Assembly (NCBI GenBank): GCA_020073005.1
Contig: JAIQFX010000056.1
Location: 1-35,388 of the forward strand
Direction: 5' to 3'
Source of the DNA: Terriglobia bacterium
GTDB lineage: Bacteria > Acidobacteriota > Vicinamibacteria > Vicinamibacterales > CAVVIG01
DNA: 35,388 bases
A model generated the notes under the pieces. The model made no database searches. It was not told the DNA's origin and was given only the letters and a program-made list of their open reading frames with translations. Positions 1 through 7,379 of this stretch are shown here, one piece after another (the first letter of the stretch is position 1; every line of letters starts with the position of its first letter). Position numbers and translations under genes: made by a program.

Positions 1-511
1 GATAGGCCTGGCCGATCAGGAGCAGGACTGGGATATTCGTCGCGACAAATCGTCCGCCCGGCTGGATCCGGGTCGTCGTCGGGCCGCCGAAGCCCGTGGG
101 ATTCGATTTGATCGATGCGATCTCGAAGACGGGACCATTGCCGGCTACCGGCAACTGGATCGCCTGTCTTCGACCGGCATCGACGTCGATCGCCCAGAGG
201 ATGACGATGAAGACCGCGGCGCCGGCAACACGAGCGGCCATCGCGATGCCTCCCTGCGTGAACGTACCGGCGAGTGCCGACTGTTCCACGCGCCAGCCGA
301 GATCGTCCGGCATGCCGATCAGCAGACGCAGAAGAATGTGGAACGCGGCGCCGATGACGCGATCTCGAGCCGCGTCGCGCTGACACTCCCAGAGGTCGGA
401 CTCGATCTCCGCGCGTCGTGTCTCGCGAAGCGCCGGCGGCATGCGCGAGGTGTAGAGCCGCGTCCACGCGCGCACGCAACCGATGGCGAAGCGCAGAAGG
501 ACCAGCGTCAT
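1..511 (-). CDS. TIGR03435-like protein with N-terminal membrane region (partial)
   Basis: This leftward reading frame is open from an ATG at 511 to the window edge, so its C-terminus is missing. The first 75 or so residues are basic and amphipathic (TRLYTSRMPPALRETRRAEI, then DLWECQRDA). They are followed by a hydrophobic segment (AARVAGAAVFIVILWAIDV) and then FEIASIKSNP, PGGRFVATNIPVLLLIGQAY. That last part matches the start of the domain catalogued as TIGR03435, a family of unknown function expanded in Acidobacteria (Solibacter-type). Its start overlaps the PadR stop codon by four bases (ATGA), so the two are almost certainly co-transcribed and translationally coupled. No biochemical role is known to me. 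The family call rests on a short visible stretch. The pairing with PadR suggests that the regulator controls this gene. Confidence 0.6.
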   Translation of the reverse strand, partial: MTLVLLRFAIGCVRAWTRLYTSRMPPALRETRRAEIESDLWECQRDAARDRVIGAAFHILLRLLIGMPDDLGWRVEQSALAGTFTQGGIAMAARVAGAAVFIVILWAIDVDAGRRQAIQLPVAGNGPVFEIASIKSNPTGFGGPTTTRIQPGGRFVATNIPVLLLIGQAY

Positions 512-882
512 GCCGGCACCGGACGGCGCGCGGCGCGCTTCGGCATTTTCTCGCGCGCGGCTTTGCGCGCGGCCAGGCGGGCTTCTTCTGCCGCGCCTTC
601 GCCTGCGGCCGTGAGACTGTACATGCGGCGGCCCGGGCGATTCTCGCGGGCGGGAACGTGCGGATCTTCCCACTCACTTTTCAGCAGACCCATCGCTTCG
701 AGCCGGCCGAGTGCGCGGTAGAGCGTCCCGTACGCCGTGAGAAGACGATGACCGCTCTCGTCGCCGAGACGTTTGGCGATGTCGTAGCCGTGGAATTCGT
801 GAGTGCCTTTGCGGCGCAGACCTGCGGCGCAGAGGCAGATGGCGGTTTCAAGCGGGAGGAGCTGACCGGGCTTCCGTCGCAC
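508..882 (-). CDS. PadR-family transcriptional regulator
   Basis: This is a 124-residue winged-helix regulator. Visible PadR features are LLPLETAICLCAAGL, HGYDIAKRLGDESGHR, the recognition region YGTLYRALGRLEAMGLLKSE, and the wing GRRMYSLTAAGEGAA. PadR proteins usually repress neighbouring genes and their own promoter, with a ligand or stress releasing the DNA. The start is GTG at 882, just seven bases after a TATAGT -10 element. There is no room for a Shine-Dalgarno site, so the mRNA is predicted to be leaderless. The C-terminus is short and very basic (RKAAREKMPKRAARRP) and lacks a long dimerisation helix, as in the small PadR-s2 class. It overlaps the downstream TIGR03435-like gene by four bases. 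The family is clear; the effector is unknown. Confidence 0.9.
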   Translation of the reverse strand: MRRKPGQLLPLETAICLCAAGLRRKGTHEFHGYDIAKRLGDESGHRLLTAYGTLYRALGRLEAMGLLKSEWEDPHVPARENRPGRRMYSLTAAGEGAAEEARLAARKAAREKMPKRAARRPVPA

Positions 883-888
883 GTCCGA

Positions 889-917
889 ACTATAGGCAGA
901 TATATGCCTATTGTCAA
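889..917 (-). promoter_or_regulatory. Near-consensus sigma-70 promoter of the padR operon
   Basis: Read leftward, TTGACA (917-912) is followed by a 17-base spacer and TATAGT (894-889). This is a perfect -35 and a five-of-six -10 at ideal spacing. The expected transcription start falls at about 882, the first base of the GTG start codon. Confidence 0.75.
892..911. promoter_or_regulatory. Palindromic operator, probably bound by PadR
   Basis: A perfect inverted repeat, ATAGGCA-N6-TGCCTAT, fills the promoter spacer and overlaps the -10. A dimer bound here would block RNA polymerase. PadR binding and autorepression are inferred from position and family habit; no binding is shown. Confidence 0.65.
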
Positions 918-923
918 CGGCGC

Positions 924-3188
924 CTACCGGGGAATCACCCCGGGACTGAGCGAGCGTGTATCGCCTTCGGCCAGCGTGACGCGCGTCGCGCCGGCGACGA
1001 GCGATTCCAGGAACACCGGGTTCTCGAACGCGCGGTTGCGCTCGAAGTCGTCGGGCGGATCGATCGCGGCGACGTAATATGAGCCGGGTGCCAGCGGACG
1101 CAGATCGAACGCGCCGTCGCTCGCGGCCGCGACGTGATCAAGAAACCTCGATTGCGGAAACCACTGCGATCGATCGGTCGAGAACACGATCACGACGCCG
1201 TCGCCGAACGGCCGGCCGCTCGCGTCGGTGACGGCACCTGACACGCCGCTCACCTGCTGCGTCAATATCACTTCGACATCGCTCAGCGATTGCGCCTTCG
1301 TCCCGAACGGCAGCACCGCGTCGATGCTCTCGCCGCCATTCACGAGGATCGATTTCAGCGCCCAGCCCGCCGGCGCCTTCAGCAGTCGCAGCATCCTCGG
1401 TCCATGCACGCCGCCGAGCTCGAACGTCCGGTCTTCCCGGATCGCGGCGCGGCCGACGGGATTGTCCGCGAGCGAGATCATGTCGGGATCCATCGCGACG
1501 GCCGACAGCTCGATCTCGTCCGGCTCCGGCGGATCCGCGCCCTCGAACGTCAGCCGCCCCGCGATCGTGGATCCCGTCGTCACGCGCAGCGTGAGGTTCG
1601 TCGCGTCCCTGCCGTCGAGCGTCACGAACTGCGCCGCGAACTCCCCTTCCGTCGCGATGTCGCGCCACGACGTTTCCGCCTGGATCACGTATTCGCCGGG
1701 CGGCACGTCCTTGAACTCGAACGCGCCGTCGGGCTGCGCGCGCGCCGACACGGGCGCCGTCGCGATCGCGCCCGAGCGGTAGCTCTGGCTCAGCCACAGC
1801 ACGCCCGGCATCGGCTCGCCCGCTTCGGTGAAGGCGTGGCCCGAGATGCGGGACGCGCGGCCGCGCACGAGCGCGATGTCCACGTTGAGCCGGTCCTGAT
1901 CGGACACCTCGACGACTTCCGATTCTGAGGCGACCGGCGTCGCCGGAAAATACGACCACGCGTACCCGGGCCAGTCCGCGGTCTTCCGGTTCGGCACGTC
2001 CTGTCCGACGACGGCGCTGACGACGTACCGGCCGGGCGGAAGGCCGAAGATGCGATAGCGTCCCAGGTCGTTCGTCTGGCGCGGCGCGACGTTCATCACG
2101 CTGACCAGGCGCCGGCGTCCCTTCGAGAATTCAATGCGATCGACGCGGACGTTGGCGTCGGCCATCGGATCGCCGTACTCGTCGACGACGCGTCCGCTGA
2201 TGGCGCTGCGCGACGGCATCGAGATGTCGACATGATCGACGAGGGCGCCGGCGGCGACCGGGATCGCGTCGCCGCGGCCCGCGCGGCGCCCGAACGAAAC
2301 CATCTGAAAACTCAAGGTGGTTACGGTGACGCGATACGCGCCGGACCTCAGTCCCCGGAATTCGTACTGCCCGCCGGCGTCCGTCTCCGCCGCGAGCTGC
2401 GCGGCCCCAGTGGCGTCAGCAAACAATCGCACAGCTGCACGCTGGATCGGCCTGCCGTCCGGGCGCAGGACCCGGCCTCGAATCGTTCCGCTCGTGCGCG
2501 CAATTGGACCCGTGACGCTCGGGAAGGTCATGCCCGGCGGCCGCAGCGTGACCGTCATGTCGATGCCAACGACGTCCGTGCCCACGCCGACCGCGATCGG
2601 CTGCGCCTGCTCAATGGAGAACGCACTCGGATAGAAGCGCTGCGACGGTCGCGGGACCGCCGGCGGACTCGGAACTCCACCGGTTACGAGTTCCCGCCCG
2701 ATCGCCATCCCCACGAGGTATTCGCCGCGGGGCAACCCGAACACACGGTACTCTCCCAGATCGTCGGTCTCAGCCTCGGCGACCTGCTCGATATCCATTC
2801 GCCCGCCGCGCCGGACGACGCGTTCGGCCCGGACGCTGACGAGCGGCAGCGGCTCGCCGAGGTCGTCGAGCAGGCGGCCCGAGATCGTGCCGCCCTTCAG
2901 CAGACGAATCTCGACGCCGTCGGAGGCGACCGACGTCGCCGTCGCGTAGCCGGTCTTCGCGGCCGAGATCGAGCGAAGACCCGGCGGCGCGGACGCAAAC
3001 GTGAAGCGGCCTTCTTCGTCGGTGAGCGCTGGCGGGCGCCCAGCATCGTCGACGAAGGCGACGCGCGCGTTGCGGATGGGATCGTTGGTCTCGTCGGCGA
3101 CGACGCGGCCGCGTATGAGCGGGGACGGAACTTGCGCCTGAAGCAGGCTGCCGATGACGAGCGCCAGGGCGAGGGCGCAGCGGTTCAT
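924..3188 (-). CDS. Secreted protein of repeated carboxypeptidase-regulatory-like domains
   Basis: The 754-residue product has a Sec signal peptide (MNRCALALALVIGSLLQAQ). About six or seven beta-sandwich repeats follow. Each opens with a G-R-V/L strand (IRGRVVADETNDPIRNARV, ISGRLLDDLGEPLPLVSV, IRGRVLRPDGRPIQRAAV, ISGRVVDEYGDPMADANV, ISGHAFTEAGEPMPGVLW, VSGAVTDASGRPFGDGV). Most close with a G-x-Y/F-x-F/L-P-G-Y motif such as GRYRIFGLPPGRYVV. These are CarboxypepD_reg-type folds without any peptidase active site, common in acidobacterial cell-surface and TonB-linked proteins. A role in surface structure or binding is likely, but no ligand can be named. It starts four bases after the upstream hydrolase ends, so it is the last gene of a leftward run. 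Confidence 0.8.
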   Translation of the reverse strand: MNRCALALALVIGSLLQAQVPSPLIRGRVVADETNDPIRNARVAFVDDAGRPPALTDEEGRFTFASAPPGLRSISAAKTGYATATSVASDGVEIRLLKGGTISGRLLDDLGEPLPLVSVRAERVVRRGGRMDIEQVAEAETDDLGEYRVFGLPRGEYLVGMAIGRELVTGGVPSPPAVPRPSQRFYPSAFSIEQAQPIAVGVGTDVVGIDMTVTLRPPGMTFPSVTGPIARTSGTIRGRVLRPDGRPIQRAAVRLFADATGAAQLAAETDAGGQYEFRGLRSGAYRVTVTTLSFQMVSFGRRAGRGDAIPVAAGALVDHVDISMPSRSAISGRVVDEYGDPMADANVRVDRIEFSKGRRRLVSVMNVAPRQTNDLGRYRIFGLPPGRYVVSAVVGQDVPNRKTADWPGYAWSYFPATPVASESEVVEVSDQDRLNVDIALVRGRASRISGHAFTEAGEPMPGVLWLSQSYRSGAIATAPVSARAQPDGAFEFKDVPPGEYVIQAETSWRDIATEGEFAAQFVTLDGRDATNLTLRVTTGSTIAGRLTFEGADPPEPDEIELSAVAMDPDMISLADNPVGRAAIREDRTFELGGVHGPRMLRLLKAPAGWALKSILVNGGESIDAVLPFGTKAQSLSDVEVILTQQVSGVSGAVTDASGRPFGDGVVIVFSTDRSQWFPQSRFLDHVAAASDGAFDLRPLAPGSYYVAAIDPPDDFERNRAFENPVFLESLVAGATRVTLAEGDTRSLSPGVIPR
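927..943. other. GC hairpin at the end of the repeat-protein gene
   Basis: CCGGGG-N5-CCCCGG forms a six-base-pair stem just inside the stop codon of the leftward gene and upstream of the padR promoter. It could slow read-through into padR, but there is no T-tract, so terminator function is uncertain. Confidence 0.25.
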
Positions 3189-3192
3189 CGCA

Positions 3193-4185
3193 CTATTTCG
3201 ACGCGTTCAACACATCCAGCAGCGCCGACGCCACAGCTTCCGGTTTCTCGTGCGGCACGAAATGTCCGGCGCCTTCCACGATGCGCTTGTCGACGATCCT
3301 CGGCATCGTCGTCCGCTCGGCAGCCGTGATCGCCGGCGCGGGACGCCCGAACGCATCGTCGCCGCCGTGCAGGGAAATCACCGACACCGGAATCGGCGGC
3401 CTCGCGGCCAGTTGCTTTTCAGTCTCGAGAAACCGCGGCTCGCCGGGTGCGTTGAAGTTGCGGTGGCGATATGAATGAATCACGCACCCGACGAAGTCAG
3501 GATTGTCGAACGACCGCGCGGTGAGATCGAACAGTTCCTCGCTGAAGCGCCAGGTCGGCGACCATTCGCGCCACAACAACTCGCAGAGCCCGCGCCGATT
3601 CTGCTCCAGGCCCGCGCGACCGGCCTCGGTGTTGAAGTACCACTGATACCAGAGCCTGCGGGCCGCCTCCGGCGCGCCGGCGCGCGGGGGCGTGACGGTG
3701 TTCTGAATCGTGTAGCCGCTGACGAGGACCGCGGCGCGCACGCGATCGGGATGCAGCGCCGACGCGACGCACGCCGCGCGGCCTCCCCAATCGAAGCCGG
3801 CCACGGCGAATCGCGGGAGCGCGAGCGCGTCCGCGAAGTCGATCACGTCCTGGCCGATCGCCGCCTGCTCCGCGGTCCGCGCGACCGCGGGATCCAGGAA
3901 TCGCGTCGGGCCGAAGCCGCGCAGGTAGACAGCGAGCGCGCGGTAGCCGGCGTTGGCGAGCAACGGAGACACGCCGTCGTAGGCGTGCGCGTCGTCGGGA
4001 AAGCCGTGGAGCAGGATCACTGGAAAGCCGGCCGCATCGCCGCTCTCGTGGTAGCCGATCTCCAGGACGCTCGTGCGAACGGTCTTGACGACAGTCGCAG
4101 ACGCACGCGGCTGCGCCGCGAGACGTTCGCAGGACGCAGCCGCGATGAGACCCGTCGTACCCAGGATGAAGCGTCGGCGATTCAT
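3193..4185 (-). CDS. TAT-exported alpha/beta hydrolase, epoxide hydrolase-like
   Basis: The protein has 330 residues. The N-terminus MNRRRFILGTTGLIAAA is a twin-arginine signal, so the enzyme should reach the periplasm folded. The alpha/beta-hydrolase core shows the oxyanion motif HGFPDD, the nucleophile elbow AGFDWGG with Asp as nucleophile, and the late histidine in EGAGHFVPHEKPE. An Asp nucleophile in an x-D-W-G-G elbow is typical of epoxide hydrolases and haloalkane dehalogenases rather than serine esterases. The two cannot be separated here: the halide-binding Trp next to the Asp is present, while cap-domain Tyr residues (for example in LWYQWYF) would favour epoxide hydrolysis. It lies 42 nt after the DsrE-like gene and 4 nt before the secreted repeat protein. 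The substrate is unknown. Confidence 0.8.
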   Translation of the reverse strand: MNRRRFILGTTGLIAAASCERLAAQPRASATVVKTVRTSVLEIGYHESGDAAGFPVILLHGFPDDAHAYDGVSPLLANAGYRALAVYLRGFGPTRFLDPAVARTAEQAAIGQDVIDFADALALPRFAVAGFDWGGRAACVASALHPDRVRAAVLVSGYTIQNTVTPPRAGAPEAARRLWYQWYFNTEAGRAGLEQNRRGLCELLWREWSPTWRFSEELFDLTARSFDNPDFVGCVIHSYRHRNFNAPGEPRFLETEKQLAARPPIPVSVISLHGGDDAFGRPAPAITAAERTTMPRIVDKRIVEGAGHFVPHEKPEAVASALLDVLNASK

Positions 4186-4227
4186 CGCGGCGGCTCGAAG
4201 ACAGACGCGCGCGGTCGTGCCTCTCGA

Positions 4228-4800
4228 TCAGCCGACGCGGACGTAGCCCTTCAGCTGCATGTTCACGAGCGTCGTCATCGCCCAGAGATCGATCTGGACG
4301 TCGGGGTTCACGTCCTTCGCATCGATCTTCCGCGCGAGCAGCCCCTGGCCGCAGACGCGGATGTCCACGCCGGCCTGCTTGAGCGCGTGGATGATTGCGA
4401 TGTTCGGATTGTCGCGGTGGTAGCGCGCCTTGTAGGCCTCGTTCGTCATGACAATATCGAGGTCGGGATTGCGCTGGTGGAACATGATCGCGAGGTGGCG
4501 ATGTTCGGCGGGGACGCCGAACTTGCCGAGCGTGTTGAGGTAGGTCGCGATCGTCGGGAGCATCGGGTTGATGTCGGTGGGATTCTTCGCTTCCTGGCCG
4601 TCCGCGAAGACGACTTTGTAGTCGGTCTTCGGATCCGGCAGCTCCTTCATGTTCGGGACATCTTTCGCGGCTTCGTACCCCGGCACGAGCAGCGGCCGGG
4701 TCGGGTCCGCCGCTTTCACGCCGCCGGACATTCCCCACAGGCCCGAAGCGAGTACAAGGACGGTCGTCAATCCAAACATTCCAATCGGTGCTGCTCTCAT
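4228..4800 (-). CDS. Exported DsrE-family-like protein
   Basis: The 190-residue protein has a Sec signal (MRAAPIGMFGLTTVLVLA...GVKA). ATG 4800 is chosen over an in-frame codon 15 bases upstream because AGGAGG lies five bases before it. The mature part resembles the DsrE/DsrF-like fold: YKVVFADG, a first strand and helix ending in TYLNTLGKFGV, LAIMFHQRNPDLDIVMTNEAY, NIAIIHALKQAGVDIRVCGQGLLAR and a C-terminal LWAMTTLVNMQLKGY helix. The single Cys in RVCGQG sits where DsrE/TusD-type proteins carry their sulfur-accepting cysteine. Secreted single-domain forms of this family have no settled function; a link to sulfur chemistry is only inference. It follows the Mla-type ATPase gene by 32 nt. Confidence 0.7.
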   Translation of the reverse strand: MRAAPIGMFGLTTVLVLASGLWGMSGGVKAADPTRPLLVPGYEAAKDVPNMKELPDPKTDYKVVFADGQEAKNPTDINPMLPTIATYLNTLGKFGVPAEHRHLAIMFHQRNPDLDIVMTNEAYKARYHRDNPNIAIIHALKQAGVDIRVCGQGLLARKIDAKDVNPDVQIDLWAMTTLVNMQLKGYVRVG

Positions 4801-4832
4801 GGAAGCCTCCTGCAAGCGCTGATTCTAATTGA

Positions 4833-5753
4833 TCACCACGGCGGGAGCGTCATAAAGAGAAACTCTTTCAGGTAGCTGTCCTGCGAGGCGAACAGCTCCG
4901 TCGCGCTCCCCTCGAAACAGATCCGGCCTTCGTGAAGCACCATGAACCTGGCGTGCCCGGACTTCGCCTCCTCCGTGGGAAGAATCTGCACGCGTCCATT
5001 CGTCCTGATGGCCTCGTGATTGGCCACGTAGAATGCGTCACGGATCTGGTGCGTCACCAGGATCGACGTCACGTGCTCCAGGTCGCGCAGCTTGACGATC
5101 TCGTCGTCCACCGTCGTCGACGTGATGGGATCCAGCCCCGTCGTCGGGTCGTCGAGCAGCAGCAGGTGCGGCTTGGCCGCCATCGCGCGGGCAATCGCGA
5201 CGCGACGCCGCTGTCCGCCGGACAACTCCGACGGCATCCGGTCCATGTATTCACCGAGCCCGATGAACCCGAGGACCTCCGCCACGCGGCTGCGTACCTG
5301 ATCCGCCGGCATGTCGGTTTCCTCGTACAGCCGGTAGCCGACGTTCTCGTCCACCGTCAGCGAGTCGAACAGCGCGGTCTCCTGGAACAGCATGCCGATG
5401 TCCCCGCGCACGCGCATGAGCTCGGGCTCGGACATGCGATCGACACGCTCGCCGTTGACGAGAATCGCGCCTGCGTCGGGGCGAAAGAGGCCGAGGATGA
5501 GCTTGAGGACGACGGACTTCCCGGCGCCGCTCGCGCCGAGCAGCATGCTCATGCTTCCCCTGGGGACCTGGAAACTGATGTCGCGGAGGACGACGTGATC
5601 GTCGAAGGCAAACGACACCTTGTCGAACACCACGGCCGGCGAGACGGCGGCCTCGCCGGTGTCTTCGGGACCACTTGCGAAGTGGAGTCCGCCGGTCGCA
5701 TACTCCAACCTTCGCTCGCCTGCCGGCGAGCTTCGGCTGGGCAAGCTCGGCAT
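4833..5753 (-). CDS. ABC transporter ATPase, MlaF/Ttg2A-like
   Basis: The ATPase of an ABC transporter resembles MlaF, which powers phospholipid movement between the membranes. Visible motifs are Walker A GASGAGKS, the Q-loop in MLFQETALFDSLTVDENV (close to MlaF), the signature LSGGQRRR, Walker B LLLLDDPTTGLDP and the switch LVTHQ. In Walker B the usual catalytic Glu is Asp (DDP), which may lower turnover. No permease (MlaE), MCE protein or periplasmic MlaC is adjacent, so it is an orphan here. The start is uncertain. ATG 5753 gives 306 residues; ATG 5774 would collide with the divergent VOC start codon; homology proper begins only at VVFDKV (near 5634), where GTG codons could start a 266-residue protein. 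No site has a strong Shine-Dalgarno. Confidence 0.75.
   Translation of the reverse strand: MPSLPSRSSPAGERRLEYATGGLHFASGPEDTGEAAVSPAVVFDKVSFAFDDHVVLRDISFQVPRGSMSMLLGASGAGKSVVLKLILGLFRPDAGAILVNGERVDRMSEPELMRVRGDIGMLFQETALFDSLTVDENVGYRLYEETDMPADQVRSRVAEVLGFIGLGEYMDRMPSELSGGQRRRVAIARAMAAKPHLLLLDDPTTGLDPITSTTVDDEIVKLRDLEHVTSILVTHQIRDAFYVANHEAIRTNGRVQILPTEEAKSGHARFMVLHEGRICFEGSATELFASQDSYLKEFLFMTLPPW
5714..5731. other. Small inverted repeat near the divergent starts
   Basis: GCTCGCC-TGCC-GGCGAGC is a seven-base-pair perfect stem with a four-base loop. It lies between the possible starts of the leftward ATPase gene and the rightward VOC gene. It could be an operator or an mRNA hairpin; if the ATPase starts at 5753 it is coding. 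Confidence 0.3.
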
Positions 5754-5772
5754 GTTTCTGGAGGGGCGTTCC

Positions 5773-6888
5773 ATGAGTGCTGACCTGACGACATTATTCA
5801 ACGAATTCGATCGCGGCAGGATCTCGCGCCGGCAACTGCTGGCGGCGCTGGGCATCGCCGTCGCCCTCCGGCCCGCGTCCGCGTTCGCGCAGGGCCAATG
5901 CGGCGGCGCCCGCGCGGGCACGCCGGAGTGCGACCCGACGCCGGCGAAACTTCCGTTCGAGCCCACGGGATGGAAGACCGTCCTGCTCGACCACTTCTCC
6001 TGCCAGGTCGTGGACTACCCGAAAGAGGCCGCCTACTACGCCGCGCTGATGAACTGGAAAATCAGAAGCGACGATGGCAAGCAGGCGGTGCTGGACATCG
6101 GCGACTGGGGAGGGCTCGTCCTGCGCGGCGGATTCGTCGCGCCGCCCGCGCCGCCGGCCGATGCGGCGGCAGGTGGTCGCGGTGGCGGCCGCGGCGGCCC
6201 GCGCGCGCCGCGCAACGCGGCGTTCGACAGTTTCTGCTGGGGCATCGAGCCGTGGGACGCGAAGAAAGTCGAAGCGGAGCTGCGCGCGCGCGGCCTCTCG
6301 CCCGTGGCCGACAACCAGGGCAGGGACTTTCAGAGCTTCCACGTGAAGGATCCGGACGGCTTCGATCTGCAGATCAGCAACGGCAGCCGGAAGAACCGCC
6401 GGCAGGGCGCGGCCAGCGGCAAGACGTCCGCGCCGGCGCCGTTCGCGTCGACGAGCTGGAAAACGATCTGGCTCGATCACATTTCGTTCGAGGTCTCGAA
6501 CTACAAGGAGACCGCGGCGTTCTATCACGCGCTGCTCGGGTGGAAGCTGGGGACGGACGAGGGCAGCCAGAATCAGTGCGAGATCGGCGACATCGGCGAC
6601 ATCATCATCCGTCGCGGCGGCGGCGGCAACCGCGGCGCCGCGCCGGGCGCGGGAACGATGATGGCGCGCCGGGCGGCGATGGGCCACATCGCGTTCGGCA
6701 TCACGCCGTTCGATCCGGACGCGGTCAAGGGCGAGCTCGAGAAGCGCGGACTGAACGCGCGCGAAGACACGGGCGGCCGCGGCGACATCCACACCGCGGC
6801 GTACAAGAGCTACCACACGACGACGCCGAACGGATTCGATCTGCAGATCAGCGCGACGACGAACGCGAATCGCAATCCCCTGGGGTAG
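5773..6888 (+). CDS. TAT-exported two-domain VOC (glyoxalase-fold) protein
   Basis: The 371-residue protein starts at ATG 5773 after GGAGGGG. It has a twin-arginine signal (SRRQLLAALGIAVAL, cleavage near AFAQ). Two vicinal-oxygen-chelate modules follow: about 68-203 (LDHFSCQVVDYPKEAAYYAA to DPDGFDLQIS) and 230-361 (LDHISFEVSNYKETAAFYHA to TPNGFDLQIS). The first metal-type histidines (H74, H236) and H305 in GHIAFGI are present. The position that is normally the last metal ligand Glu is Gln in both modules, and module 1 has FDSF in place of the middle His. Catalysis or metal use may therefore differ from glyoxalase I or dioxygenases. A Gly/Arg-rich stretch at about 123-148 and another at 281-295 look like flexible loops inserted between strands. 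It is a paralogue of the gene at 9668. The substrate is unknown. Confidence 0.8.
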   Translation: MSADLTTLFNEFDRGRISRRQLLAALGIAVALRPASAFAQGQCGGARAGTPECDPTPAKLPFEPTGWKTVLLDHFSCQVVDYPKEAAYYAALMNWKIRSDDGKQAVLDIGDWGGLVLRGGFVAPPAPPADAAAGGRGGGRGGPRAPRNAAFDSFCWGIEPWDAKKVEAELRARGLSPVADNQGRDFQSFHVKDPDGFDLQISNGSRKNRRQGAASGKTSAPAPFASTSWKTIWLDHISFEVSNYKETAAFYHALLGWKLGTDEGSQNQCEIGDIGDIIIRRGGGGNRGAAPGAGTMMARRAAMGHIAFGITPFDPDAVKGELEKRGLNAREDTGGRGDIHTAAYKSYHTTTPNGFDLQISATTNANRNPLG

Positions 6889-6960
6889 CGAGCCTCGCTG
6901 GCACAGCGCGTGTCGCGTGAGTCCGCTCGGCGACGTAAGGATTCCGCAAGAGACGCGGGA

Positions 6961-6991
6961 CTGACCAGAAGCCGACGCCGCAAGGTATGAT
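6961..6991 (+). promoter_or_regulatory. Candidate promoter of tatA
   Basis: TATGAT at 6986-6991 (five of six to TATAAT) is preceded, at a long 19-base spacing, by CTGACC. It would give a 5' leader of about 30 bases before the tatA ATG. The -35 match is weak. Confidence 0.35.
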
Positions 6992-7026
6992 CGGCATGGT
7001 CGGCTCTGCCGCCAGGAGTTCAAGAC

Positions 7027-7293
7027 ATGTTTGGTTCACTGGGAATGCCGGAACTCATCGTGATCTTCGTGATCGCGCTGATCGTGTTCGGTCCGAAGAA
7101 ACTGCCGGAACTGGGTCGCTCCCTCGGCAAAGGGATCGCCGAGTTCAAGAAGGCGACGAACGAGTTGCACAGCCAGCTCGAAGAGGAGATCCGGATCGAC
7201 GCAGAGCGCACGTCGTCCGGCTCGCAGGACGCGCCGCAGGTCTCGCCGGCCACGCCACACGGCGCTGACGCCCCGATGTCAAAAGTCGGTTGA
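7027..7293 (+). CDS. tatA: Sec-independent translocase protein TatA/TatE
   Basis: The 88-residue protein has the TatA layout: a very short periplasmic N-terminus, a transmembrane helix ([20 protein letters not shown]), the F-G-P hinge, an amphipathic helix ([20 protein letters not shown]) and an acidic then Pro/Ser-rich tail. TatA oligomers make the passage for folded proteins carrying twin-arginine signals. AGGAG lies eight bases before the start. No tatB or tatC is next to it, which is common for TatA in this kind of genome. The window encodes at least five proteins with RR-type signals (3193, 5773, 9668, 11229 and 34032), which are its plausible clients. Confidence 0.92.
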   Translation: MFGSLGMPELIVIFVIALIVFGPKKLPELGRSLGKGIAEFKKATNELHSQLEEEIRIDAERTSSGSQDAPQVSPATPHGADAPMSKVG

Positions 7294-7341
7294 TCTGATC
7301 GCACGCCGCCGGGGCTTTCGAGGATCGGTCAAGGAATGACG

Positions 7342-7369
7342 CCGGCGGCGATCTCAGGATCGCCGCCGG
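7342..7369. terminator. Strong hairpin between convergent genes
   Basis: CCGGCGGCGATC and GATCGCCGCCGG pair perfectly over 12 bases with the loop TCAG. It sits between the tatA stop and the stop of the leftward collagen-like gene, as a shared bidirectional terminator would. Neither side has a T-tract, so it may instead protect 3' ends. Confidence 0.6.
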
Positions 7370-7379
7370 GTCGACGTGA

